Part shown: positions 8,365 to 16,639 of the stretch, piece by piece
Layout: every line of letters starts with the position of its first letter
Numbering within the stretch: the first letter of the stretch is position 1
DNA from: JAVVRP01 sp036654655
GTDB lineage: Bacteria > Bacillota > Clostridia > Christensenellales > UBA1242
Length of the DNA: 64,000 bases
Direction of reading: 5' to 3'
Assembly (NCBI GenBank): GCA_036654655.1
Contig: JAVVRP010000001.1
Span: forward strand, 1 to 64,000
Translations under genes and position numbers: made by a program
The notes under the pieces: model-generated
Database searches by the model: none
What the model was told of the DNA's origin: nothing
The model's input: the letters and a program-made list of their open reading frames with translations, nothing else

Positions 8365-9011
8365 GGGATAAAAAAACAAATTCAAAAGATAGAAGTCAAA
8401 CAGAATCTTGTAAAAATTGTTTTAACACTCAAAACAACACAGAAAACGAATTGCATGATTGCGCCGACAAACAAACCAGCGCTTGTGAAGAAGGCTGTCA
8501 GTGCAATGATGAATGTTCTTGTGGATGTGATGACCAACATGAATGTGATCAGAATATACATTGTGAAGAGTGTGAAAAAAATTTGATTGAAGAAAAACAA
8601 GATTACATTAAAATTGCACAGCAACTTCAAGCCGATTTTGATAACTATCGAAAACGTAGCGAGCAAATTTTTGAAGATGCAACAAAGGAAGGTATTGCAC
8701 TTGCAATAAATTCAATGCTTCCTGCATATGATGCAATTGTAAATTCCATATCGTTAATTGTTGAATCAAAAGTTCATGAAGGCTTGCAAATGGTTGAAAA
8801 GCAGATTATATCTTCATTTTCAAATTTAGGAATAGAAAAATTGCCGTCATGCGGAACAAAATATGATCCTAATTTGCATAATGTTGTTGCGCTTTCACAT
8901 GATAAAAACATAGAAGACGATATAATCACACAAGAATATCAGTCGGGGTTCAAATTAGGTGACAAAATTTTAAGACATGGTCAAGTTGTAATAAATAAAA
9001 AAGGAGAATAA
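8361..9011 (+). CDS. grpE: Nucleotide exchange factor GrpE with Cys-rich N-terminus
   Basis: GrpE releases ADP from DnaK. Residues about 80-216 hold the standard coiled coil and beta-wing: the ADFDNYRKR motif (about residues 91-99), MLPAYDA in the place of the usual LLPV.D, and the C-terminal GFKLGDKILRHGQVVI with slight divergence from GY...R.lRpa.V.V. The first 75 residues are unusual: Glu/Asp-rich with twelve cysteines, many as CxC or CxxC (CQCNDECSCGCDD and CEEC). That could bind metal or respond to redox. The start overlaps the hrcA stop by four bases. Confidence 0.93.
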   Translation: MRDKKTNSKDRSQTESCKNCFNTQNNTENELHDCADKQTSACEEGCQCNDECSCGCDDQHECDQNIHCEECEKNLIEEKQDYIKIAQQLQADFDNYRKRSEQIFEDATKEGIALAINSMLPAYDAIVNSISLIVESKVHEGLQMVEKQIISSFSNLGIEKLPSCGTKYDPNLHNVVALSHDKNIEDDIITQEYQSGFKLGDKILRHGQVVINKKGE

Positions 9012-9015
9012 AAAA

Positions 9016-10839
9016 ATGGAAAAAGTAATAGGAATTGATCTTGGAACAACAAATAGTTGTGTTGCGGTTATGGAAGGTGGAAAAGCCACAGTAATTGCAA
9101 ATGCCGAAGGTGATAGAACAACTCCATCAGTTGTTGCATTCACAAAAGAAGGAGAAAAATTGGTTGGAAAAGTTGCAAAACGTCAGGCCATTGCAAACTT
9201 TGAAAACACTGTTTCTTCCATAAAAAGAGAAATGGGAACATCATTTAAAGTTAAATTAAGCGGGAAAGAATATTCCCCACAAGAAATTTCATCAATGATT
9301 TTGGCAAAATTAAAAGCAGATGCCGAAAGTTATATTGGTGGAAAAATTACAAAAGCAGTAATAACAGTTCCTGCATATTTTAATGATGCTCAACGTCAGG
9401 CAACAAAAGACGCAGGAAAAATTGCGGGTCTTGATGTTTTAAGAATTATTAACGAACCAACAGCGGCCGCTCTTGCATATGGTTTGGATAAAGGAGAAAA
9501 CAAAAATCAAAAGGTTCTTGTTTATGATTTAGGTGGCGGAACTTTTGATGTATCAATTTTGGAAATTGGAGATGGAGTTTTTGAAGTTCTTTCAACAAAC
9601 GGAAACACAAGGCTTGGCGGAGATGATTTTGATAATATTATTATTGATTTATTGGTTAGTGAATTTAAAAAATCCAATGGCGTAGATTTATCCAAGGATA
9701 AACTTGCAATGCAAAGGCTTAAAGAAGCAGCAGAAAAAGCAAAAATAGAACTATCTGCAACTCCAAAAACAACAATAAGTTTGCCTTTTATCACTGCGGA
9801 TGCAACAGGCCCTAAACATTTGGAATATGATTTAACACGTGCAAAATTTGATTCCTTAACACAGCATCTTGTTGACAAAACAATAGATTGCACAAAACGC
9901 GCATTAAGTGATGCACAACTTACAAGTTCAAACATAAACAAAGTTATTTTAGTTGGTGGTTCAACAAGAATTCAAGCAGTTTTTGAAGCCGTTAAAAACT
10001 ATACAGGCAAAGAACCATTTAAGGGCATTAACCCAGATGAGTGTGTTGCAGTTGGCGCAGCAATTCAAGGTGGTGTTCTTGCGGGCGAAGTAAAAGATGT
10101 TTTACTTTTGGACGTAACACCACTTTCGCTTGGAATTGAAACTTTGGGCGGAGTGTTTACAAAACTTATAGAAAGAAACACAACAATTCCAGCAAAAAAG
10201 AGTCAAGTTTTTTCAACTGCATCCGATAATCAACCAGGCGTTGATATTCATGTTCTTCAAGGCGAAAGAGAATTTGCATCACAAAATAAAACACTTGGAC
10301 GTTTTCAACTTGCAGATATTCCACCAGCACCAAGAGGCGTCCCTCAAATTGAAGTAACATTTGATATTGATGCAAACGGAATTGTTCACGTTTCTGCAAA
10401 AGACAAAGGAACAAACAAAGAACAAAGTATAACAATTTCTGCAAGTGGTAATTTAACAGAAGAAGAAATTCAAAAAGCAGTTAAAGAAGCCGAAGCAAAT
10501 GCCACTGAGGATAAAAAACGTCGTGAATTTGTTGAAACAAAAAACCAAGCAGATAATATGGTGTATTCACTTGAAAAACAACTTAAAGATAATGGAGATA
10601 AATTGACAGAAGATGACAAAAAAGTTGTTAACGATGCTATTGAAAAGGCAAAAAAAGATTTTGAAAGCACCGACATTGAAGTTGTTAAAAAGGGGTTAGA
10701 ACAATTAACAGAATCTGCAAGTGGCATATTCCAAAAACTTTATCAAAATGGCAGTGCACAAGCAAATGAAAAAACAGATGAACAAAAAAATAAAAAAGAC
10801 GACAAAAATGATGGTGATCCAGAAGTTGTTGTAGATTAA
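9016..10839 (+). CDS. dnaK: Chaperone protein DnaK (Hsp70)
   Basis: This is the Hsp70 chaperone, an ATP-dependent holder and refolder of client proteins. The 607 residues contain IGIDLGTTNSCVAVMEGG (phosphate 1), VYDLGGGTFDVSIL (phosphate 2), ILVGGSTRIQAV (adenosine motif), the DVTPLSLGIET start of the substrate-binding domain, the lid helices, and a charged tail ending in EVVVD. As is typical of Gram-positive DnaK, the nucleotide-binding domain lacks the loop present in the E. coli protein. GGAG precedes the ATG, five bases after grpE. Confidence 0.99.
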   Translation: MEKVIGIDLGTTNSCVAVMEGGKATVIANAEGDRTTPSVVAFTKEGEKLVGKVAKRQAIANFENTVSSIKREMGTSFKVKLSGKEYSPQEISSMILAKLKADAESYIGGKITKAVITVPAYFNDAQRQATKDAGKIAGLDVLRIINEPTAAALAYGLDKGENKNQKVLVYDLGGGTFDVSILEIGDGVFEVLSTNGNTRLGGDDFDNIIIDLLVSEFKKSNGVDLSKDKLAMQRLKEAAEKAKIELSATPKTTISLPFITADATGPKHLEYDLTRAKFDSLTQHLVDKTIDCTKRALSDAQLTSSNINKVILVGGSTRIQAVFEAVKNYTGKEPFKGINPDECVAVGAAIQGGVLAGEVKDVLLLDVTPLSLGIETLGGVFTKLIERNTTIPAKKSQVFSTASDNQPGVDIHVLQGEREFASQNKTLGRFQLADIPPAPRGVPQIEVTFDIDANGIVHVSAKDKGTNKEQSITISASGNLTEEEIQKAVKEAEANATEDKKRREFVETKNQADNMVYSLEKQLKDNGDKLTEDDKKVVNDAIEKAKKDFESTDIEVVKKGLEQLTESASGIFQKLYQNGSAQANEKTDEQKNKKDDKNDGDPEVVVD

Positions 10840-10847
10840 GGGACAAG

Positions 10848-11951
10848 ATGAAAGATTATTATAAAACACTTGGCGTGGAAAAAAACGCAAGCCAAGACGA
10901 TATAAAGTCTGCATACAGAAAACTTGCCAAACAGTTGCATCCAGATGTTAACAAATCTCCTGATGCGCCTGCTAAATTTAAGGAAATTAATGAGGCGTAT
11001 CAGTGTTTGGGTGATGAAAGTAAGCGTGCAAACTATGATAATTATGGGTCCGCAGATGGCCCTCAGGGTTTTAATTTTGGCGGTGCAGAAAGTGGAGGAT
11101 TTAACTTTGGGGGCGGTGGTTTTACAGACATGTTTTCCGATCTTTTTTCGGCATTTGGCGGTGGCGGACAGCAAAGACATACAGTGGAAAAAGGTGACGA
11201 TATAAATGTGGCAATCACAATAACGCTAGAAGAATCAGCATTTGGAGTTACAAAAAACTTATTGATAAACAGATATGAATCTTGTGACAAATGCTCAGGT
11301 ACAGGAGCAAAAAATGGCACAGCATATTCCACATGTCCAGATTGTAATGGTTTGGGCAGAATTAGAGTGACTCAACAAACAATGTTTGGCACAACAATAA
11401 GAGAGGGAGCATGCAAAAATTGTAACGCAACAGGAAAAATAATCCGTGAAAAATGTGATTTGTGTGGTGGCAAAGGTTCATCAAGAAAAACCTCAACAAT
11501 AGCCGTTAAAGTTCCGGGAGGAATAGCGGACGGACAAATTCTTAAAATGGCAGGGCAAGGAAATGCTCCTGTAAGGCAAGGAGTTAATGGAGATTTATTT
11601 ATAAAAATTAGTGTGGCACCTCATAAAGTTCTTGTAAGGCAGGACAGCGATATTCTTTTGGATTTGTTTGTTCCATTTACAACTTCACTTTTGGGAGGGA
11701 AAGTAATAATTCCAACTTTGGAAGGTGATTATGAGTTGCAAATAAAAGAATTAACTCAAAGCGGAACCGTTATGCGCTTAAAAAACAAAGGTACAAAAGT
11801 TTTAAACAGGGAATATAGGGGGGATATGCTTGTAACAATTAAAGCAGAGCCACCAAGAACTTTGGACAAAAAAACAAAGGACTTACTTAAACAAATAGAA
11901 ATTCAAAACCCTTTATCATCATATGCAAAATCATGCAAGTTTGAAAAATAA
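10848..11951 (+). CDS. dnaJ: Chaperone protein DnaJ (Hsp40)
   Basis: DnaJ stimulates DnaK ATPase and delivers clients. The J domain at residues 1-68 carries the HPD motif (about residues 32-34). A Gly/Phe-rich linker follows, then a zinc-finger domain with four CxxCxGxG-type repeats (CDKCSGTGAKNG, CPDCNGLGRI, CKNCNATGKI, CDLCGGKGSS) and the C-terminal substrate-binding domains with GNAPVRQGVNGDLFI. It is a type I DnaJ of 367 residues, last in the heat-shock operon, and followed by a strong terminator. Confidence 0.98.
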   Translation: MKDYYKTLGVEKNASQDDIKSAYRKLAKQLHPDVNKSPDAPAKFKEINEAYQCLGDESKRANYDNYGSADGPQGFNFGGAESGGFNFGGGGFTDMFSDLFSAFGGGGQQRHTVEKGDDINVAITITLEESAFGVTKNLLINRYESCDKCSGTGAKNGTAYSTCPDCNGLGRIRVTQQTMFGTTIREGACKNCNATGKIIREKCDLCGGKGSSRKTSTIAVKVPGGIADGQILKMAGQGNAPVRQGVNGDLFIKISVAPHKVLVRQDSDILLDLFVPFTTSLLGGKVIIPTLEGDYELQIKELTQSGTVMRLKNKGTKVLNREYRGDMLVTIKAEPPRTLDKKTKDLLKQIEIQNPLSSYAKSCKFEK

Positions 11952-11959
11952 AATATAAA

Positions 11960-11993
11960 AAAAGCCTTTTAAAATTTTAAAAGGCTTTTTTAT
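11960..11993 (+). terminator. dnaJ operon terminator
   Basis: AAGCCTTTTAAAA pairs perfectly with TTTTAAAAGGCTT, followed by TTTTAT. It lies about 10 bases after the dnaJ stop. Confidence 0.92.
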
Positions 11994-12002
11994 ATCAAAA
12001 CA

Positions 12003-12032
12003 TTGCAAAATTAACTTAAACTATGATATAAT
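12003..12032 (+). promoter_or_regulatory. tatD promoter, leaderless
   Basis: TTGCAA (12003-12008), an 18-base spacer and TATAAT (12027-12032). The tatD ATG begins only seven bases after the -10, and there is no ribosome binding site, so the mRNA is probably leaderless. Confidence 0.65.
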
Positions 12033-12039
12033 AAAAATT

Positions 12040-12810
12040 ATGTTTATAGATACTCATGCACATTTAAATAACGAACAATTGTTCGATATTAGGCAAGCAT
12101 GCGTTAATAATGCAAAAAATGCAAATGTTAACGCTATTATTTGTGCTTCATCCGATTTAATAACCAGCAAAAAGGCATTACAAATTTGCACAGAATTTGA
12201 CAATATGTTTTGCACAATAGGTTTTCATCCTGATGATATTTCACAAATGGATGTGCCTGCGGAAAATTTTTTGTTAGAAAATGCAAAAAATAAAAAAGTG
12301 GTTGCCATTGGAGAAATTGGATTAGACTATCACAATAATATAAGCAATCACGCAGAACAAAAAGTTGCTTTTAAAAAGCAGATAGAAATTGCAATAAAAT
12401 CAAAAAAACCAATAGTTGTGCATACAAGGCAATCAATAAATGACACAATAACAATTTTAGAGCAATATAAAAATGAAAAAGTCTTTGGAGTTGTTCATTG
12501 TTTTGCGGGAGATATATCACATGCAAAAAAAATTATGGAACTTGGTTATGTTATGAGTTTTGGTGGAACATGTACTTTTAAAAATGCACCAGAAATAAGA
12601 GAAGTTTTGGAACAAATTCCGCTTTCTCATATCTTGTTAGAAACTGATTCGCCATTTTTAACGCCATCACCATTCAGAGGCAAAATTAACGAGCCAAAAT
12701 ATATCCCACTTATTGCACAGCAAATTGCAGATATAAAACGTGTATCACTTGAACAGGTAGAAAAAACCACCACTCAAAATGCAATACGCGTGTTTGGAAT
12801 TAACATATAA
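12040..12810 (+). CDS. tatD: TatD family metal-dependent DNase
   Basis: TatD-family enzymes are TIM-barrel metal-dependent nucleases (3'-5' exonuclease or AP endonuclease activity in studied members). The metal ligands are visible in DTHAHLN (residues 4-10), GEIGLDYH (about 94-101), VVHTRQ (about 126), VVHCFAG (about 152) and LLETDSPFLTPSPFRGK (about 203-219). The length of 256 residues is standard. It precedes rsmA, the common clostridial order tatD-(rnmV)-rsmA, here without the RNase M5 gene between them. Confidence 0.93.
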   Translation: MFIDTHAHLNNEQLFDIRQACVNNAKNANVNAIICASSDLITSKKALQICTEFDNMFCTIGFHPDDISQMDVPAENFLLENAKNKKVVAIGEIGLDYHNNISNHAEQKVAFKKQIEIAIKSKKPIVVHTRQSINDTITILEQYKNEKVFGVVHCFAGDISHAKKIMELGYVMSFGGTCTFKNAPEIREVLEQIPLSHILLETDSPFLTPSPFRGKINEPKYIPLIAQQIADIKRVSLEQVEKTTTQNAIRVFGINI

Positions 12811-12843
12811 AATAAATTAGTATTTTAGTTAAATGGAGAAATA

Positions 12844-13680
12844 ATGAATGGAAATCAAAAATTAGCACAAGATTTTACTTTCAAAAAAAAATATGGTCAA
12901 AATTTTTTATATGATTTAAACATGCTAAAATTTATTGCAAAAACGGCAGAAATTTCTTGTGCCGACAACGTTTTGGAAATTGGGGTTGGTGCAGGAACGC
13001 TTACAAAAGTTCTTGCAGAAAGTGCAAAACTGGTTGTAGGTTATGAAATAGATGCAACGCTAGCCCCAGCAATAAAGCAAAACACACAAGGGTTAAATAA
13101 TTTAAACATAATATATGCCGATGCCTTAAAAACCCCAATAAAAATAATTGAAAACAATTTTAATGGACAGCCTTATAAAATTGTGGCAAATATTCCATAC
13201 AACATAACTTCACCACTTCTTATGAAATTTTTGGAAGAATCCACAAATGTAACAAGTGTTACATTAATGGTCCAAAAAGAAGTTGCAGAAAGGCTTGTTG
13301 CAAAGCCATCATCATCAAATTATGGTGCATTAACAGTTGTTGTTGCATATTTTGGCACAGCAAAAATTTGCAGAATAGTAAGTAAAAACATGTTTACACC
13401 TCGCCCAAAAGTTGACAGCGCAATAATAAATATAAAACTGTTTCAAAAAACAAAAGACAATAATTTTGCTTTTGTTGTTAAATCTGCATTTTCAAACAGA
13501 AGAAAAACACTTGTTAACAACTTATCACAAAGTTTTAACTTAACAAAAAATCAAGTTGAAGAAATACTTGAACAACAAAATATTCCAAAATGTGCCAGGG
13601 GGGAAACATTAACTGTTCAAGATTTTCAAAAACTTTCACAAAAAATAAGTGAGATAAAACGTTTAGACAAAACTTGTTAA
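12844..13680 (+). CDS. rsmA: 16S rRNA dimethyladenosine transferase RsmA (KsgA)
   Basis: RsmA dimethylates the two adjacent adenosines of helix 45 in 16S rRNA, a late 30S assembly step. The Rossmann methyltransferase core shows FLYDLNM near the N-terminus, VLEIGVGAGTLTKVL (motif I, about residues 41-55), VGYEIDA (motif II), and NIPYNITSPLL (catalytic motif IV, about residues 118-128). The C-terminal helical domain has the expected FTPRPKVDSAI and FSNRRKTL segments. GGAG lies before the ATG. Confidence 0.96.
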   Translation: MNGNQKLAQDFTFKKKYGQNFLYDLNMLKFIAKTAEISCADNVLEIGVGAGTLTKVLAESAKLVVGYEIDATLAPAIKQNTQGLNNLNIIYADALKTPIKIIENNFNGQPYKIVANIPYNITSPLLMKFLEESTNVTSVTLMVQKEVAERLVAKPSSSNYGALTVVVAYFGTAKICRIVSKNMFTPRPKVDSAIINIKLFQKTKDNNFAFVVKSAFSNRRKTLVNNLSQSFNLTKNQVEEILEQQNIPKCARGETLTVQDFQKLSQKISEIKRLDKTC

Positions 13681-13751
13681 AATTAGCCAAATTTTTTATT
13701 TCATTCACAATGCAAAGTGTTATACAATATATATTGTAATAGAGGTGAATT

Positions 13752-14636
13752 TTGAACAAAATAACACTTGTGATGTCATCCACAAATTCTAGCGGACAAA
13801 AAGCAGTTTTAAATGTGGAACAATCTGCAAAAGAAACCTGTGGTTCTGTTAGGTTATTTAATTTTAGCAGAGAACCCGAAGGTATTTTAAGCCTAGGTTT
13901 TGCAACAAACGGCACAGTTGTAAAGTGTGGGCTTATGAAGGGTTCCGATATGAAGTACAATTTTAAAACAGAAGAGCAAATTGATTTAAATCATATGTCT
14001 TGTGCGGTGGTTCAATTTACGTTAGGGTCGTCAATGCCAATTCTTTTTGGTGGGGTTAATGGAGCAAAAATTTCTGCAACAGAACTTAAACTTGCATCAA
14101 CTTTGGGAGTTTTGGATCAACCAATTTCAGCCGAAAACACAAAAAAAGTTTTGGATGAAAACCAAATTTTTTTAGAAGATCAAGATTTAATAGATAAGCA
14201 AATAGACAAGGAAATTGAATGTAGTGTTAATTGTAATAAGTGTAAATATAGAGAAGCGTTTTTTCAAAGTGAAGAAGATGCTCCAAAACAAAACGAGCCA
14301 ATGTTTTTTGAACAAATAAAAGACTCTCTTTCTTCGCTAATGGAAAAATTTCCAGAAGAAAATTTTTTAGCAGATATTATTCCAAATTCAAAATGGGTTA
14401 AAGTTGATTATGAAAACAACGGAGAATATTATGTGGTTGGAGTAATATATCAAGAAGGTGCAGTAAAATATGTTTGTTATGGCGTTCCGGGATATTATTC
14501 CAAAGATGCACCCGAAGAACTTAGGGGGTTTTCAAAGTGGCTTCCATTGGACGCAAACAAACCAACAGAGTTTGGATATTGGCTTACAACGCAAGATGCA
14601 GAAAATGGAGATAATGTTGAACTAGATATAATTTAG
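13752..14636 (+). CDS. Conserved clostridial protein of unknown function
   Basis: I do not recognise a named domain. The 294-residue protein has an N-terminal half that looks like a beta-sandwich (residues 1-100), a Cys cluster (CSVNCNKCKY, about residues 156-165), an acidic linker, and a C-terminal globular domain (about 195-290) with IPNSKWVKVDY, VCYGVPGYYS and KWLPLDANKP. I recall the last domain from many uncharacterised clostridial proteins. The start is probably TTG, five bases after GAGGTG; an alternative ATG at codon 8 has no ribosome binding site. It is not HslO: the paired CxC/CxxC motifs of that family are missing. Confidence 0.7.
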   Translation: MNKITLVMSSTNSSGQKAVLNVEQSAKETCGSVRLFNFSREPEGILSLGFATNGTVVKCGLMKGSDMKYNFKTEEQIDLNHMSCAVVQFTLGSSMPILFGGVNGAKISATELKLASTLGVLDQPISAENTKKVLDENQIFLEDQDLIDKQIDKEIECSVNCNKCKYREAFFQSEEDAPKQNEPMFFEQIKDSLSSLMEKFPEENFLADIIPNSKWVKVDYENNGEYYVVGVIYQEGAVKYVCYGVPGYYSKDAPEELRGFSKWLPLDANKPTEFGYWLTTQDAENGDNVELDII

Positions 14637-14723
14637 AAAAAAAACATTATTCATGTATTTTTTTTAAAAAATTGAGCAAACTTAATTAACAAGGTTAAAG
14701 CCTTGAATAATGGAGGTGAAACA

Positions 14724-14876
14724 ATGTTTGGCAAAAACAAACAAGCCGGAAAAAACAGCAACTCAAAACACTCTAACGGAGCAAATGCGTCAGCAAACAA
14801 CTCAGAAGTAGACAGTGCAAAGAGTGCAAATTCCAGCAATCGCAACAGCAACAGAACAACAAAAAACTGTAACTAA
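14724..14876 (+). CDS. Small Asn/Ser-rich protein, 50 aa
   Basis: This short gene is supported by a strong GGAGGTGAAACA ribosome binding site before the ATG and by an independent terminator downstream at 14917. The product starts MFGKNKQAGKN and is almost entirely Asn, Ser, Lys, Ala and Gly, with one Cys near the end. It has no hydrophobic segment. Composition recalls small spore-coat or acid-soluble spore-type proteins, but no SASP motif is present and I do not assign a function. An antisense opening of 66 codons over it is a shadow. Confidence 0.6.
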   Translation: MFGKNKQAGKNSNSKHSNGANASANNSEVDSAKSANSSNRNSNRTTKNCN

Positions 14877-14916
14877 TGCGAGAGTGACATAAAACACTTA
14901 AAGTTTCACAAAAAAG

Positions 14917-14945
14917 AAAAAACGGCTACATAGCCGTTTTTTCTT
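14917..14945 (+). terminator. Terminator after the 50-aa gene
   Basis: AAAAACGGCTA and TAGCCGTTTTT form an 11-bp stem with a two-base loop and a T-rich tail. Confidence 0.88.
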
Positions 14946-15003
14946 TAAGAACAAAAATATTAAAAAAATCATATAAAATCTTATGAAATAAGCGTAAAAA
15001 TTG

Positions 15004-15032
15004 TTGACAAGAGAATTGGTTTCTGATATATT
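15004..15032 (+). promoter_or_regulatory. Promoter of the Val-Gly-Cys-Leu tRNA operon
   Basis: TTGACA at 15004-15009, a 17-base spacer and TATATT at 15027-15032, 24 bases before the first tRNA. Confidence 0.75.
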
Positions 15033-15055
15033 ATATGAGCAATCAGTAAGGGTGC

Positions 15056-15131
15056 GGGAGTTTAGCTCAGCTGGCAGAGCATCTGCCTTACAAGCAGGGG
15101 GTCATAGGTTCGAGCCCTATAACTCCCACCA
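15056..15131 (+). tRNA. tRNA-Val (anticodon TAC)
   Basis: The GGGAGTT/AACTCCC acceptor stem, canonical D and T arms (GGTTCGAGCC) and the anticodon loop CTTACAA place TAC at the anticodon. The 3' CCA is encoded. It is first in a four-tRNA operon. Confidence 0.97.
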
Positions 15132-15157
15132 ACTTGGTTGTAATCAGTTTTTACGTT

Positions 15158-15232
15158 GCGGGAGTGGCTTAGTGGTATAGCGTCGCCTTGCCAAGGCGAA
15201 GGTCGCGAGTTCGAGTCTCGTCTTCCGCTCCA
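15158..15232 (+). tRNA. tRNA-Gly (anticodon GCC)
   Basis: The acceptor GCGGGAG pairs with CTTCCGC, the anticodon loop is TTGCCAA, the discriminator is T, and CCA is encoded. Its D arm and anticodon stem are nearly the same as those of tRNA-Thr at 59778. Confidence 0.97.
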
Positions 15233-15247
15233 AATTTTTAGGGACTT

Positions 15248-15322
15248 GGTACCATAGCCAAGCGGTAAGGCAAAGGTCTGCAAAACCTTCATTCCCCAGT
15301 TCAAATCTGGGTGGTACCTCCA
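15248..15322 (+). tRNA. tRNA-Cys (anticodon GCA)
   Basis: The acceptor is GGTACCA with TGGTACC, the anticodon loop contains CTGCAAA giving GCA, the discriminator is T (Cys identity), and CCA is encoded. Confidence 0.97.
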
Positions 15323-15327
15323 AACCT

Positions 15328-15413
15328 GCCGATGTGGCGGAATGGTAGACGCACAGGACTTAAAATCCTGAGGATGTAAGTCCGTGCCGGTTCGAGTCCG
15401 GCCATCGGCACCA
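15328..15413 (+). tRNA. tRNA-Leu (anticodon TAA)
   Basis: The acceptor GCCGATG pairs with CATCGGC, the anticodon loop CTTAAAA gives TAA, a long variable arm is present as expected for Leu, and CCA is encoded. It is the last gene of the tRNA operon. Confidence 0.97.
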
Positions 15414-15416
15414 ACA

Positions 15417-15451
15417 TTAAAAAAACGCTTACAAAACGTGAGCGTTTTTTG
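15417..15451. terminator. Bidirectional terminator, tRNA operon and lipoprotein gene
   Basis: AAAAACGCT and AGCGTTTTTT form a stem around a 10-11 base loop, with A and T runs on the two sides. It ends the tRNA operon on the plus strand and the lipoprotein gene (stop at 15471) on the minus strand. Confidence 0.85.
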
Positions 15452-15470
15452 TTGCAACAAAAAATTGAAA

Positions 15471-16451
15471 TTAAGGTTTTGTTGCTTCAACTTTTTTATT
15501 AATTAAAAATGAAATATTAAAGTTAATAAAATTATTATCGTTTGCGCTTACAATTTTTCTAATATATTTATTGTTTCCATTTTGTGGCAAACTGTTAAAA
15601 TTTGCGGTTAAAACGGTTGAGCCATCTTTTGTTTTGGTTTCGGTTATCATGTTAATGTCGTCAGTTTTGTCTTCGGGCGTTAAATCAAGTAAAGGTTTTT
15701 CAGTATCATTTAAATCTATTTCCAAAAATGTTGAAATTAAACGTGATTCGCTTGTCCCGTCACCTTTGTTAAATTCATACTCAATTGTAATTAAACAATA
15801 AACTATTTTTGATTTAGCAAAAATAAACATCTTTTTGTTAATGTTATCAAAAATTGAAAAATCTGTTTCTTCTTTAAAGTCTGGCGTTGTAAAATTTTCA
15901 AATTTAACTCCGCGAGAGCGAGGGTTTTCATCAGTTGCATTGGCTGAATCAATGTTTTTATTAAAGTTTTCCAGTTCTTTATCAATTAATAAGTGTGAAG
16001 AAAACACATCTTTTAAAAAGTCACGATCATTTGACATTGAAATTTTAAAACTGATAATGTTGTTTATGTTTGAGTTTGTTTTATCTTCAAAACAAAAATT
16101 ATTAACCGAAAGCAATTCTTCATTTTTTTCTTTAAAAACGGAAACGTATTCACCTTCGGTGTTAATGCCAGCAACAAACGAAAAAGTTGAATTGTATGAA
16201 ACTATTTCATTGTTTTTAAGCCAAAACATAAAAGTATAAGTATTTCCATCAAGATTTTTTTTTGCAGTGGTTGAAATGTTTACTGTTTCGCCAGTTGTGT
16301 ATGTTCCAGAGCCAGAAACGTTGCAAATTCTGATATTATAAGCCTTAACCATAATAACATGCGAAAAAACCTCTTCATTGCATGCAGAAAACAAAACTGA
16401 ACACAAAAGTGTTAAAACAAAAAAAATGTTAAAGCAAATTTTTTTTCTCAT
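15471..16451 (-). CDS. Predicted lipoprotein with beta-repeat domain
   Basis: The 326-residue protein starts with a lipoprotein signal peptide (MRKKICFN, a hydrophobic core, then the lipobox LFSAC with the modified Cys at about residue 24). Residues about 35-110 resemble a bacterial surface repeat fold: GSGTYTTGETVNISTTA followed by TFMFWLKNN, the pattern of cell-surface beta-repeat modules. The remaining 200 residues are not recognised. It probably sits on the outer face of the membrane. Its 3' end shares the tRNA operon terminator; the 188-bp region upstream is low-complexity A/T. Confidence 0.75.
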   Translation of the reverse strand: MRKKICFNIFFVLTLLCSVLFSACNEEVFSHVIMVKAYNIRICNVSGSGTYTTGETVNISTTAKKNLDGNTYTFMFWLKNNEIVSYNSTFSFVAGINTEGEYVSVFKEKNEELLSVNNFCFEDKTNSNINNIISFKISMSNDRDFLKDVFSSHLLIDKELENFNKNIDSANATDENPRSRGVKFENFTTPDFKEETDFSIFDNINKKMFIFAKSKIVYCLITIEYEFNKGDGTSESRLISTFLEIDLNDTEKPLLDLTPEDKTDDINMITETKTKDGSTVLTANFNSLPQNGNNKYIRKIVSANDNNFINFNISFLINKKVEATKP

Positions 16452-16639
16452 TACTTATATAATATCAAATTCAAAGAATATAAGTCAAATTTTTTATATG
16501 TAATTTTTTTTATAAAGTTAAAATAATATGTAAAAAAAAATAATATATAAATAATATTAAAAAATAAACAAAATAAATAAAAAAAAATTGAGTAAAAAAA
16601 ATCTTTTCACATAAAATACTAAAAAAAGGAGCCCAAAAG

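Noticed and set aside
13752..14636. Assignment as HslO (Hsp33)
   Set aside because: The context next to rsmA and the single CxxC-type cluster suggested it, but the paired CxC and CxxC zinc motifs and Hsp33 fold segments are missing.
15062..15490. Open frame of 142 codons on the minus strand across the tRNA cluster
   Set aside because: It reads through four tRNA genes and their terminator; no ribosome binding site and no protein family.
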